From: an uncultured Ruminococcus sp. | GTDB lineage: Bacteria; Bacillota; Clostridia; Oscillospirales; Acutalibacteraceae | Length of the DNA stretch: 12,011 nucleotides | NCBI GenBank assembly: GCA_902773165.1 | Contig: CACYDO010000091.1 | Span: forward strand, 1 to 12,011 | Direction: 5' to 3' | Shown here: piece after piece, positions 6,563 to 12,011 of the stretch | How the letters are laid out: each line of letters begins with the position of its first letter | Numbering within the stretch: position 1 is the first letter of the stretch | Translations under genes and position numbers: made by a program | The notes under the pieces: generated by a model | The model's database searches: none | Seen by the model: only the letters and a program-made list of their open reading frames with translations | Told to the model about the DNA's origin: nothing

Positions 6563-7039
6563 ATGAGCAAAGTTTTGGTAGCGTTTTTTTCTGCAACGGG
6601 AAAAACTGAGAATGTTGCAAAAAAGATCGCCGAAGCGACGGGCGGCGATTTATTTGAAATATTGCCGGTAATTCCCTATTCGACAGCAGATCTTGACTGG
6701 AGAAATCCCAACAGCAGATCGAGCCTTGAAATGAAGGATAAAGTTTCGCGTCCTCAGATCGCAGGCAGAGTTGACGAGATCGCACAGTATGATGTTATGT
6801 ACATCGGTTTTCCGATTTGGTGGTACATTGCGCCTACGATAATAAATACCTTCCTTGAGGAATACAGCTTTGAGGATAAAACGATAATTCCGTTTGCAAC
6901 ATCGGGTTCAAGCGATATGGGTAAGACAAATGAGTCGCTTTTGCCTTCTTGTCCGGGAGCGATCCTGAAGGACGGAAAGCGTTTTTCTGCTGATGTCACT
7001 TTGGACGAAATAAAAGATTGGATAAAAGAAAATGTATAA
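6563..7039 (+). CDS. Flavodoxin
   Basis: This 158-residue cytosolic FMN protein is a low-potential electron carrier that can stand in for ferredoxin. The N-terminal beta strand runs into the FMN phosphate loop FFSATGKTENVAKKIA (Ser10 to Thr15). A second segment, YIGFPIWWYIAP (80-91), supplies an aromatic residue for flavin stacking. PFATSGSSDMGKT (110-122) is the third flavin-contacting region. Length fits a short-chain flavodoxin of the type often annotated flavodoxin_4 in clostridia. The start is ATG 6563 with a strong AAGGAGGT (6548-6555). The gene is monocistronic between its own promoter and terminator. The electron donor and acceptor cannot be deduced from context. Confidence 0.93.
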   Translation: MSKVLVAFFSATGKTENVAKKIAEATGGDLFEILPVIPYSTADLDWRNPNSRSSLEMKDKVSRPQIAGRVDEIAQYDVMYIGFPIWWYIAPTIINTFLEEYSFEDKTIIPFATSGSSDMGKTNESLLPSCPGAILKDGKRFSADVTLDEIKDWIKENV

Positions 7040-7074
7040 AAATGTGGGCAGCCATTCGGCTGCCCTTGCTTTTT
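7038..7074. terminator. Bidirectional terminator between flavodoxin and the TIGR04086 gene
   Basis: GGGCAGCC (7046-7053) and GGCTGCCC (7058-7065) form a perfect 8-bp stem with an ATTC loop. On the plus strand TTGCTTTTT follows (7066-7074). On the minus strand ACATTTTT follows (7045-7038). It can therefore end both convergent genes. Confidence 0.88.
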
Positions 7075-7088
7075 CAGTATAAATGTTA

Positions 7089-7505
7089 TTATTTATGAGA
7101 TTTGACCTTGACGCGACGATTTACTCTTACGATGCCGCCTATTGCACCGCCTATCAAAAATATAGCGCATTTTGCAGCAATAGCCGGTCCGCCCTCTGTA
7201 TTGCCGGAAACAGCAGCGCCGATCAGGACTGCGCAAAAAAGCATCAGACCGGAAAGCGAGCCCATAAGCATTCCTCGGCTTTTGCAAAGCCCGACGGTCA
7301 GGTAACCTGCTGTGAACGCACCTGCCGCGCCAATAAGCGAAGTAACAAGCGGCGCAGCGCCTAAAGGAACACTGCCTGCTTTTACAAAGATCAGTGCAGA
7401 TACAGCAAGCAATGCGGCGCTGACAGCTGCACCGGCAGAAGCGCCGAGCAAAAGAGCTATTGCCGCAGCAGCAGTTTGTCTGCGAAGAAGAGAATACTGA
7501 TTCAA
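7089..7505 (-). CDS. TIGR04086-family four-helix membrane protein
   Basis: The 138-residue product is a small integral membrane protein with four predicted helices: about 12-35, 40-62, 68-95 and 106-128. They are rich in Ala/Gly, and a basic C-terminus (RVNRRVKVKSHK) follows. The glycine-rich last helix (FLIGGAIGGIV) and overall layout fit the TIGR04086 (YrzE-like) family of clostridia and bacilli, whose function is unknown. I start it at TTG 7505, because GGGGTG (7516-7511) lies five bases upstream. The alternative ATG 7541 would add a hydrophilic LYKNRSLRGDK segment and has no Shine-Dalgarno sequence. It lies 99 bases downstream of nrdR on the same strand. A consensus TTGACA -35 occurs in the gap without a matching -10, so co-transcription with prfB-nrdR is likely but not proven. 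Confidence 0.75.
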   Translation of the reverse strand: MNQYSLLRRQTAAAAIALLLGASAGAAVSAALLAVSALIFVKAGSVPLGAAPLVTSLIGAAGAFTAGYLTVGLCKSRGMLMGSLSGLMLFCAVLIGAAVSGNTEGGPAIAAKCAIFLIGGAIGGIVRVNRRVKVKSHK

Positions 7506-7604
7506 TTTATCACCCCGTAACGATCGGTTTTTATATAGCATATTCGAGACGGAATGAGTTTATGCAGTGAATGTCAATAAAATCAGAGCAGCGTATTATA
7601 CAGC

Positions 7605-8075
7605 TTAGTTATTCGCGCCGCTTCTCTCAGAGAGCAGCTTGTTAAGCTCGTCCATAAATGTGTTTATATCTTTAAATTGTCTGTAAACAGAAGCAAATCG
7701 CACATATGCAACTTCGTCCACACCGCGCAGAGCATTCATAGCCAGCTCACCGATGTGCTGTGAAGTCACCTCGCGCTGAGCGGAGGTTTGCAGCTGCCCT
7801 TCTATGCTGTTTGCGATCCCCTCCATAGTTTCGAGTGGAACGGGTCTTTTTTCGCACGCTCTCAGCAAGCCCGACAGAAGCTTATTTTTGTCGAAGGATT
7901 CACGTGAGCTGTCTCTTTTCACGACGATAACGGGAATGAGCTCGACAGCCTCATATGTTGTAAACCGCTTTGAGCAGCGCATACATTCTCTGCGTCGTCT
8001 TATGCGTTCACCGTCGTCTGAGGGACGGGAATCGACGACCTTGCTTTCCTCGTAGGAGCAGTATGGACATTTCAT
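7605..8075 (-). CDS. nrdR: Transcriptional repressor NrdR
   Basis: The 156-residue product is the ATP/dATP-sensing repressor of ribonucleotide reductase genes. It has the N-terminal zinc ribbon with C3, C6, C31 and C34 (CPYC and CMRC). The conserved VVDSRPSDDGERIRRRRE sits between the cysteine pairs. An ATP-cone domain follows (about 47-137), beginning VIVVKRDSSRESFDKNKL. Length and order match the family closely. I chose ATG 8075 because the protein must begin MKCPYC and a ribosome binding site (AGAGGTGAG) sits about five bases upstream. The 13-residue extension to 8114 is not expected. It lies 72 bases after prfB on the same strand with no promoter seen between, so the two probably form an operon. 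No NrdR box or nrd gene is visible in this window, so its targets lie elsewhere. Confidence 0.97.
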   Translation of the reverse strand: MKCPYCSYEESKVVDSRPSDDGERIRRRRECMRCSKRFTTYEAVELIPVIVVKRDSSRESFDKNKLLSGLLRACEKRPVPLETMEGIANSIEGQLQTSAQREVTSQHIGELAMNALRGVDEVAYVRFASVYRQFKDINTFMDELNKLLSERSGANN

Positions 8076-8147
8076 TGTACTCACCTCTGTTTTGAATGTT
8101 GTAAAGCTGTGCAAAAAGTGATGTTTGTTTATCGAAGATGTTCTATA

Positions 8148-9275
8148 TTACTGTGCGTCGTCTTCAAGTGAACCGAGATTTTCAGCTTTAAGATAAGCGT
8201 TGATAAAGCCGTCTATATCCCCGTCCATAACAGCGGAAACGTTCGCGGATTCAAACTTTGTTCTGTGATCCTTTACGAGCGTGTATGGCATAAATACATA
8301 AGAGCGTATCTGGCTGCCCCAGGAAATTTCCTTCTGCACGCCCTTAATATCCTCGATTTTTTCGAGATGTTCTTTTTCCTTTATTTCAACGAGCTTGGAG
8401 ATAAGCATCTGCATTGCGATCTCCCTGTTCTGGAACTGATTTCGCTCTATCTGTGAAGCGACAACGATACCTGTGGGGATATGTGTAAGACGAACGGCTG
8501 AGGACGTCTTATTGACCTTCTGACCGCCTGCACCGCTGGAACGGTAAACGTCCATTTTAATATCCTCATCGGGGATAGTGATATTGGTGTCCTTTTCGAT
8601 CTCGGGCATTACTTCAAGAGACGCAAACGAGGTCTGTCTTCTGCCTGAGCTGTCAAACGGGGAAATACGAACAAGGCGGTGAACGCCAGCTTCACTTTTA
8701 AGATATCCATATGCGTTTTCGCCTTCAACAACGATAACGGCGCTTTTAAGTCCTGCAACATCTCCGTCGAGATAATCGACGGTCTTTATCTTAAAGTTAT
8801 GTCTTTCTGCCCATCTGCCGTACATTCTGTAGAGCATTTCAGCCCAGTCCTGAGCCTCTGTTCCGCCGCTTCCTGCGTGGAAGGTGAGAATAGCGTTGTT
8901 TTTATCGTATTCGCCTGTGAGAAGCGTAGAAAGGCGCTGTGCTTCAAGGTCAGCCTTGATCTTTTCGTACTCATCTTTAGCTTCATCGAGAAGAGAGAGA
9001 TCCTCTTCTTCGTTGCCAAGCTCGATAAGCGCAAGAAGATCCTCATGCGCACTGACAAGATTATTGTAGCTTTCTACCTTGTTCTTTAGAAAACCGGTTC
9101 TTTGCAGGATCTTCTGTGAATTCTCAGCGTCGTCCCAAAAACCCGGTTCGGCAGCCTTATATTCGAGCTGTTCTATTTCGGACTGACATGCTTTCAAGCC
9201 AAGTGCGTCGGCGAGATCTGTAATATCCGGCGTCAACTCCTCGGCAGCAAGCTTTAATTCTTCAAACTGAACCAT
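8148..9275 (-). CDS. prfB: Peptide chain release factor 2, without programmed frameshift
   Basis: RF2 recognises UGA and UAA at the ribosomal A site and triggers peptide release. The 375-residue product shows the SPF codon-recognition tripeptide (205-207, HRLVRISPFDSSGRRQ) and the catalytic GGQ (250-252, SSGAGGQKVNKTSSAVRLTH). The SPF motif marks RF2 rather than RF1 (PxT). The reading frame is continuous from ATG 9275. There is no in-frame TGA or CTTTGAC slippage site near codon 26, where many bacteria carry the autoregulatory +1 frameshift; here that segment reads LADALGLKACQ. The ribosome binding site AGAGGTAA lies just upstream of the start. A SigA promoter is found at 9309-9337. It is the first gene of the prfB-nrdR unit. 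Confidence 0.97.
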   Translation of the reverse strand: MVQFEELKLAAEELTPDITDLADALGLKACQSEIEQLEYKAAEPGFWDDAENSQKILQRTGFLKNKVESYNNLVSAHEDLLALIELGNEEEDLSLLDEAKDEYEKIKADLEAQRLSTLLTGEYDKNNAILTFHAGSGGTEAQDWAEMLYRMYGRWAERHNFKIKTVDYLDGDVAGLKSAVIVVEGENAYGYLKSEAGVHRLVRISPFDSSGRRQTSFASLEVMPEIEKDTNITIPDEDIKMDVYRSSGAGGQKVNKTSSAVRLTHIPTGIVVASQIERNQFQNREIAMQMLISKLVEIKEKEHLEKIEDIKGVQKEISWGSQIRSYVFMPYTLVKDHRTKFESANVSAVMDGDIDGFINAYLKAENLGSLEDDAQ

Positions 9276-9308
9276 ATTATTACCTCTGTGTTTTTTATTC
9301 TACCTATC

Positions 9309-9337
9309 ATTATATTATGAAATCCTCAAAAAGTAAA
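9309..9337 (-). promoter_or_regulatory. Promoter of prfB-nrdR
   Basis: On the minus strand TTTACT (9337-9332) is followed after 17 bases by consensus TATAAT (9314-9309). The leader would be about 30 nt. Confidence 0.65.
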
Positions 9338-9552
9338 GACTATAAATGCGCAAATCTCTGCTTCACCCTCAAAAAAATCCACCGGAGTTGGTATACACCG
9401 ATGAGCAGTTCCTTTTACAGCATACCAAAGAAGGAAGATAGTTACCGCGCAGGGCAATGGTTGTTTGATTCTTTTTATTAATGCGGAATGCAATAATCCA
9501 ACTTAACAATCACTGTAGAATGTTATTCGAAGCAATAAAGTTGTTATTTACA

Positions 9553-9573
9553 ATTATTTCGCTGCGAAACAAT
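9553..9573. promoter_or_regulatory. 21-bp operator-like palindrome
   Basis: The sequence is ATT-A-TTTCGC, a central T, then GCGAAA-C-AAT. It is symmetrical around 9563 with a single mismatched pair per arm. The core TTTCGC/GCGAAA is perfect. It sits 56 bases before the -35 box of the DUF1292 promoter. It could bind a dimeric regulator, but I do not recognise the motif. Confidence 0.35.
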
Positions 9574-9628
9574 AAATGTTATGAGCAATAGATTACATAA
9601 AAATTAAAATTATTTAACCTTTTTTTCG

Positions 9629-9657
9629 TTGACTTATACCACACAGCTGTGTATAAT
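9629..9657 (+). promoter_or_regulatory. Promoter of the DUF1292 unit with palindromic spacer
   Basis: TTGACT (9629-9634), a 17-base spacer and TATAAT (9652-9657) make a near-consensus promoter. The spacer carries the perfect 12-bp palindrome ACACAGCTGTGT (9641-9652), which overlaps the first base of the -10 box. A repressor bound there would block RNA polymerase. The predicted start is about 9664, at the left arm of a 6-bp stem-loop (TGTAGT 9663-9668 with ACTACA 9674-9679). Confidence 0.75.
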
Positions 9658-9695
9658 ACTAATGTAGTGTACGACTACAACAAAGGGGGGATTTT

Positions 9696-9758
9696 ATGCA
9701 AAAAAATTCCTGTAGAATTGGTAATAATGACGAAAGCTGGTGGCAGTATGAATGCTGA
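9696..9758 (+). CDS. Short upstream ORF overlapping the DUF1292 start
   Basis: ATG 9696 has the best ribosome binding site of the locus (AAAGGGGGG, five bases upstream). It opens a 20-codon frame that starts MQKNSCRIG, ends DESWWQYEC and stops at TGA 9756-9758. It overlaps the DUF1292 start (ATG 9748) by 11 bases, so translation could be coupled. The frame passes through a run of seven A (9700-9706) directly after the start codon. Skipping one base there would join it in frame to the DUF1292 frame (MQKIPVELVIMTKAGG...). It may be a leader peptide, a slippage site or the result of an indel. I recognise no homolog. Confidence 0.45.
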   Translation: MQKNSCRIGNNDESWWQYEC

Positions 9759-10050
9759 AAATAAGGAGTACGAAAGCGAGAAAACAGTTGTTGTTCTGAC
9801 GGACGATGACGGAAATGACCTGGAGCTTGAATACCTTGACCGTATAAGCTACAATGGCAGCGAGTATGCAGTAATGATACCGCCTGAAACAGATGATGAT
9901 TCCGATGAAGCGGCTGATGTAGTTATTCTTCGCGTTGAACCAAACGATGATGATACGGAAAGCTACATTGCTGTTGAAGACGAGAATATTCTCAAAGAAG
10001 TATTTGAGGTGTTCAAGGAACGCTTTAAGGATTATTTTGATTTTGAATAA
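9748..10050 (+). CDS. DUF1292 family protein (YrzB-like)
   Basis: This 100-residue, strongly acidic cytosolic protein is of unknown function. The pattern VVVLTDDDGNDLELEYLDRISYNGSEYAVMIP followed by DVVILRVEP and a closing YIAVEDENILKEVFEVFKER matches the DUF1292/YrzB layout. In that layout a 'DxxGNE' turn, a 'YaVl' strand and a 'iLr(v/i)' strand are followed by a C-terminal helix. I use ATG 9748, which has GGTGG five bases upstream and is coupled to the short upstream ORF. ATG 9727 lacks a ribosome binding site, and the longer frame from 9649 begins inside the -10 box and cannot be used. The next gene begins a few dozen bases downstream, so they are probably co-transcribed. Many DUF1292 genes sit beside housekeeping genes; no role can be deduced here. 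Confidence 0.8.
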   Translation: MNAENKEYESEKTVVVLTDDDGNDLELEYLDRISYNGSEYAVMIPPETDDDSDEAADVVILRVEPNDDDTESYIAVEDENILKEVFEVFKERFKDYFDFE

Positions 10051-10083
10051 TTTGAAATGAACTATGATCGGAGATCGTTCGAT

Positions 10084-10770
10084 ATGAGAAAAGAGAACAA
10101 TTCTTCTGATCGCAGTGACCTCGGATATCGCTCTATGAGCTGCGAGGAGGCTGCGAATGTGCGGCAGAAAAGCAGCTTCGGTCGAGAAAAAGTGAGAGAT
10201 GAAACTGACAGCAGCGGTACTCGGCCTTATAATCCTTTTACAGGACTTGGCGATCGTCCAAAGCAGCGCAGAGTAGGGCAAATAATCGTTTTCATAAGCG
10301 CAGTTGCCTTTTTGGTGACGTTCCTTACTTTTTTAACGGCAGAAGACGGCGACTATAAAATACTCTCGATGGAGCGTACGGAGGGCGTTGTTGACTCGCT
10401 TCTGTTCGTGCCGGAGAAGGATAAAACCTTGCCGACTGTAGTTAAAATTGACTACACATATGACGGTGCGACATAAAAAGAGCAGGTGTCTTTATCAGAG
10501 CAGGTTAATGTGGGAGATACCGTTACTGTATACGTAAAAAAGCACGATCCGACAGATGTTACAGATGCCGCTATGATGCCGATACGGTTAAGCGATACCG
10601 CGAAGGGGTTTTATTTCTTCGAGGCACTTGTGTTTATGATCGGAGCGGTAAATATAGCATATTCGTATGAACACATCAGAGTTCAGCTTCGGGAAACCAA
10701 TGCGAAGTCAAATGAAGCCAAAGCCAGGGCTATGGGGCTCAGGTCTTGGAATTGCAATTCAGCCGGGTAA
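10084..10770 (+). pseudogene. Two-TM DUF3592-like membrane protein interrupted by an in-frame TAA
   Basis: Two pieces in the same frame make one protein. The first (10084-10476) has a hydrophilic N-terminus, a membrane helix (IIVFISAVAFLVTFLTFL) and the beginning of a beta domain ending VVKIDYTYDGAT. TAA at 10474-10476 then interrupts. The frame continues KEQVSLSEQVNVGDTVTVYV (10477 on) and reaches a second helix (GFYFFEALVFMIGAVNIAY). The 'DYTYDG...GDTVTVYV' pattern is typical of DUF3592, in which the two halves form one domain between two helices. TAA is one base from TAT or TAC (Tyr), a common residue at this place. Reinitiation at GTG 10486 or readthrough would be needed for a product. 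I place the start at ATG 10084, with GGAG ten bases upstream; ATG 10057 has none. The C-terminal end may also be frame-shifted. Confidence 0.7.
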
Positions 10771-10775
10771 ATTTG

Positions 10776-10830
10776 GTATGCAGTACGTAAAGCCGAGGGG
10801 ATCAAAAACCCGGTTTTACGTACTGCGTAC
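10776..10830 (+). repeat. Very stable hairpin after the DUF3592-like gene
   Basis: GCAGTACGTAAA (10780-10791) and TTTACGTACTGC (10815-10826) are perfect 12-base complements. The stem extends outward by four pairs (10776-10779 with 10827-10830, one wobble) and inward by about six pairs with one bulged A. The apical loop is A-rich. No T-run follows on either strand, so it is not a canonical intrinsic terminator. It may be an mRNA 3'-end stabiliser or a small palindromic repeat. Confidence 0.75.
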
Positions 10831-10882
10831 ATCACGCTGAAAAAAGTATGCTGAGAAAAAAAGAAAAAAGCTGAAAAAAAGC

Positions 10883-10911
10883 TTGACAAATTTAACTAAT
10901 GCTGTTATAAT
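10883..10911 (+). promoter_or_regulatory. Fully consensus promoter of tRNA-Gly with upstream A-tracts
   Basis: TTGACA (10883-10888), exactly 17 bases and TATAAT (10906-10911), with an extended -10 TGT directly before the -10 box. Upstream (10840-10880) are four A-runs, three of which follow GCTGA, resembling an UP element or intrinsically bent DNA. This fits a strong stable-RNA promoter. Confidence 0.92.
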
Positions 10912-10932
10912 AATCAAGCAGTCGCAAATAAT

Positions 10933-11008
10933 GCGGATGTAGCTCATCTGGTAGAGCGCCACCTTGCCAAGGTGGAGGTAGCGGGTTCGAGCCCCGTCAT
11001 CCGCTCCA
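10933..11008 (+). tRNA. tRNA-Gly (anticodon GCC)
   Basis: The acceptor stem GCGGATG/CATCCGC, D-stem GCTC/GAGC, anticodon stem CCACC/GGTGG and T-stem with the TTCGAGC loop all pair. The anticodon loop TTGCCAA carries GCC, reading GGC and GGU glycine codons. The discriminator base is T at 11005, and the CCA end (11006-11008) is encoded. Its own promoter lies about 20 bases upstream and a terminator follows. The neighbouring downstream gene codes for a tRNA dihydrouridine synthase. Confidence 0.98.
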
Positions 11009-11015
11009 TGTTGAT

Positions 11016-11044
11016 ATCGCACTACTTTGTAGTGCGATTTTTTT
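11016..11044 (+). terminator. Intrinsic terminator after tRNA-Gly
   Basis: ATCGCACTAC (11016-11025) and GTAGTGCGAT (11029-11038) form a perfect 10-bp stem with a TTT loop, followed by seven T (11038-11044). It begins eight bases after the encoded CCA and ends 23 bases before the dusB start. Confidence 0.93.
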
Positions 11045-11067
11045 GTATTATGTGGGGAGGAATCCGA

Positions 11068-12011
11068 ATGTTCATCGGAAATGTTGAGATAAAGGGTTAT
11101 GCTGCTCTTGCGCCTATGGCAGGTGTTGCCGATAAAGCTTTTCGTGAGCTGTGCAGAGATTTTGGTGCGGCGTATACCGTAACGGAAATGGTCAGCTCAA
11201 AAGGTCTGGAGTATAAGAGCGAAAAAACAGAGCAGCTTATGGAGATCTCCGAAAGGGAACGCCCCTCGGGAATACAGCTGTTCGGCTGTGAACCGGATAC
11301 TATGGCGCTGGCGGCGCGCAAAGCTATGGAGTATCGTCCCGAGATCATAGATATAAACATGGGCTGCCCTGCGCCGAAGGTAAGCGGCAACGGCTGCGGC
11401 GCAGCGCTGATGAAGTCGCCCGAGCTTTGTGGCAGGATAGTTAAAGCTGTAAGCAGCGCCGTGGATATTCCCGTAACGGTCAAAATAAGAAAGGGCTGGG
11501 ACGAGAACAGCGTAAATGCCGTTGAGGTCGCTAAGATCTGCGAGGAAAACGGTGCTGCAGCAGTAGCCGTACATGGCAGAACGCGTGCTCAGCAATATCA
11601 GCCATATGCCGACTGGAACATAATAAAAGAGGTCAAGCAGGCTTTAAGTATTCCCGTAATTGGAAACGGAGATATAACTACTGCCGAAGATGCGCAGAGA
11701 ATGTACGAGGAAACAGGCTGTGATCTCGTGATGATCGGGCGCGGCGCGCTTGGAAACCCGTGGATTTTCATGCAGATATACTCCTGGTTTGAGAACGAAA
11801 AGCAGATACCTGCGCCGACTAAAGCAGAGCGTTTATCCGTAATGCTCCGCCACATGAAAATGCTGTGTGAATACAAGGGCGAGGACGTTGGCATGAGAGA
11901 AGCGCGCAAGCACGTAGGCTGGTATTTGAAGGGCTTTAAAGGCGCGTCGTCTTTCAGAAGAGCGGCATGTACGCTGAAAACCTTCAGCGAGCTTGAAGCG
12001 CTTGTTTTAGA
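11068..12011 (+). CDS. dusB: tRNA-dihydrouridine synthase B (runs off right edge)
   Basis: This FMN-dependent enzyme reduces uridine to dihydrouridine in the D-loop of tRNAs. 314 codons are visible with no stop, close to the 320-340 usual for the family, so little is missing. Visible motifs are the FMN-binding LAPMAGVADKAFR (14-26), the catalytic cysteine in INMGCPAPKV (Cys100), VTVKIRKGWDE (137-146) and VHGRTRAQQY (168-177). The phosphate-binding strands GNGDI (199-203) and IGRGALGNPWIF (223-234) also fit. MGCPAPKV and the spacing favour the DusB/bacterial Dus branch. ATG 11068 has GGGGAGG (11054-11060) seven bases upstream. No separate promoter is evident between the tRNA terminator and the start, so expression may depend on readthrough from the strong tRNA promoter. 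Confidence 0.94.
   Translation, partial: MFIGNVEIKGYAALAPMAGVADKAFRELCRDFGAAYTVTEMVSSKGLEYKSEKTEQLMEISERERPSGIQLFGCEPDTMALAARKAMEYRPEIIDINMGCPAPKVSGNGCGAALMKSPELCGRIVKAVSSAVDIPVTVKIRKGWDENSVNAVEVAKICEENGAAAVAVHGRTRAQQYQPYADWNIIKEVKQALSIPVIGNGDITTAEDAQRMYEETGCDLVMIGRGALGNPWIFMQIYSWFENEKQIPAPTKAERLSVMLRHMKMLCEYKGEDVGMREARKHVGWYLKGFKGASSFRRAACTLKTFSELEALVL

Larger units (their letters stand above)
9276..9628. other. Intergenic region upstream of prfB and the DUF1292 gene
   Basis: This is the gap between two divergent units. Apart from the prfB promoter it holds two interleaved inverted repeats (9388-9436: TTGGTAT/ATACCAA and TTCCTT/AAGGAA) and a 21-bp imperfect palindrome centred on 9563. The rest is AT-rich sequence in which I see no gene. 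The right end carries the promoter of the DUF1292 gene from 9629. Confidence 0.6.

Noticed and set aside
7506..7604. Promoter for the TIGR04086 gene based on a perfect TTGACA on the minus strand
   Set aside because: No acceptable -10 box lies 16-18 bases downstream of it; I therefore left the gene in the prfB-nrdR unit.
8265..9089. Plus-strand ORFs opposite prfB (8265-8456, 8679-9089, 8884-9069) and minus 8786-9058
   Set aside because: They overlap the full-length, strongly conserved RF2 frame and lack their own start signals.
9641..9652. ACACAGCTGTGT as an NrdR box, because nrdR lies nearby
   Set aside because: NrdR boxes have ACAC and GTGT separated by about 8 AT-rich bases; here only 4 separate them, and the downstream gene is not a ribonucleotide reductase.
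11097..11909. Minus-strand ORFs opposite dusB
   Set aside because: The plus-strand frame carries all Dus motifs and is open to the window edge; the minus frames are shadows.
1..12011. Mobile element, prophage, CRISPR array or defence system
   Set aside because: No transposase, integrase, att-like direct repeats flanking the tRNA, spaced repeats or recognisable defence genes were seen anywhere in the window.

Overview
The window looks like a chromosomal segment of a Gram-positive anaerobe of the Ruminococcus type (Clostridia, Oscillospiraceae). The reasons are a secreted protein ending in a type I dockerin, strong AGGAGG-type ribosome binding sites, AT-rich gaps with consensus SigA promoters, the prfB-nrdR pairing, and Clostridia-type small families (DUF1292, TIGR04086, BofC-C-like). 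The genus is inferred from these families, not shown directly. Most of the window is housekeeping DNA. I see no phage, IS element, CRISPR array or defence island.

Layout. 1-275 (-): 5' end of phosphoglycerate kinase with its own promoter. 276-1003: AT-rich gap holding back-to-back promoters and a structured leader for the next gene. 1004-1873 (+): small secreted dockerin protein with a Pro/Thr/acidic repeat linker, closed by a UUCG-loop terminator. 2055-3119 (+): FkbM-type methyltransferase, overlapping tail to tail with a small exported BofC-C-like protein on the minus strand (3108-3416). 3676-6363 (+): class A penicillin-binding protein with a Gly/Asp-rich C-terminal tail, preceded by a 14-residue upstream ORF. 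6563-7039 (+): flavodoxin, sharing a bidirectional terminator with a minus-strand cluster that reads prfB (9275-8148), nrdR (8075-7605) and a TIGR04086 membrane protein (7505-7089).

From 9629 the plus strand carries a promoter with a palindromic spacer, a 20-codon upstream ORF, a DUF1292 protein, and a two-TM DUF3592-like gene broken by an in-frame TAA. A very stable hairpin follows. Then come tRNA-Gly(GCC) behind a fully consensus promoter, a terminator, and dusB (tRNA-dihydrouridine synthase), which runs off the right edge.

Functional themes: peptidoglycan synthesis (PBP1A), translation (RF2, tRNA-Gly, DusB), ribonucleotide reductase control (NrdR), glycolysis (Pgk) and redox (flavodoxin). 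The most unusual items are the dockerin-only protein with its 5'-terminal mRNA hairpin, the two short ORFs abutting or overlapping starts of real genes, and the interrupted DUF3592 gene. Several gene starts differ from the longest-ORF start. I chose GTG 3676 for the PBP, TTG 7505 for the TIGR04086 protein, ATG 2055 for the methyltransferase and ATG 8075 for nrdR, mainly on ribosome binding sites.
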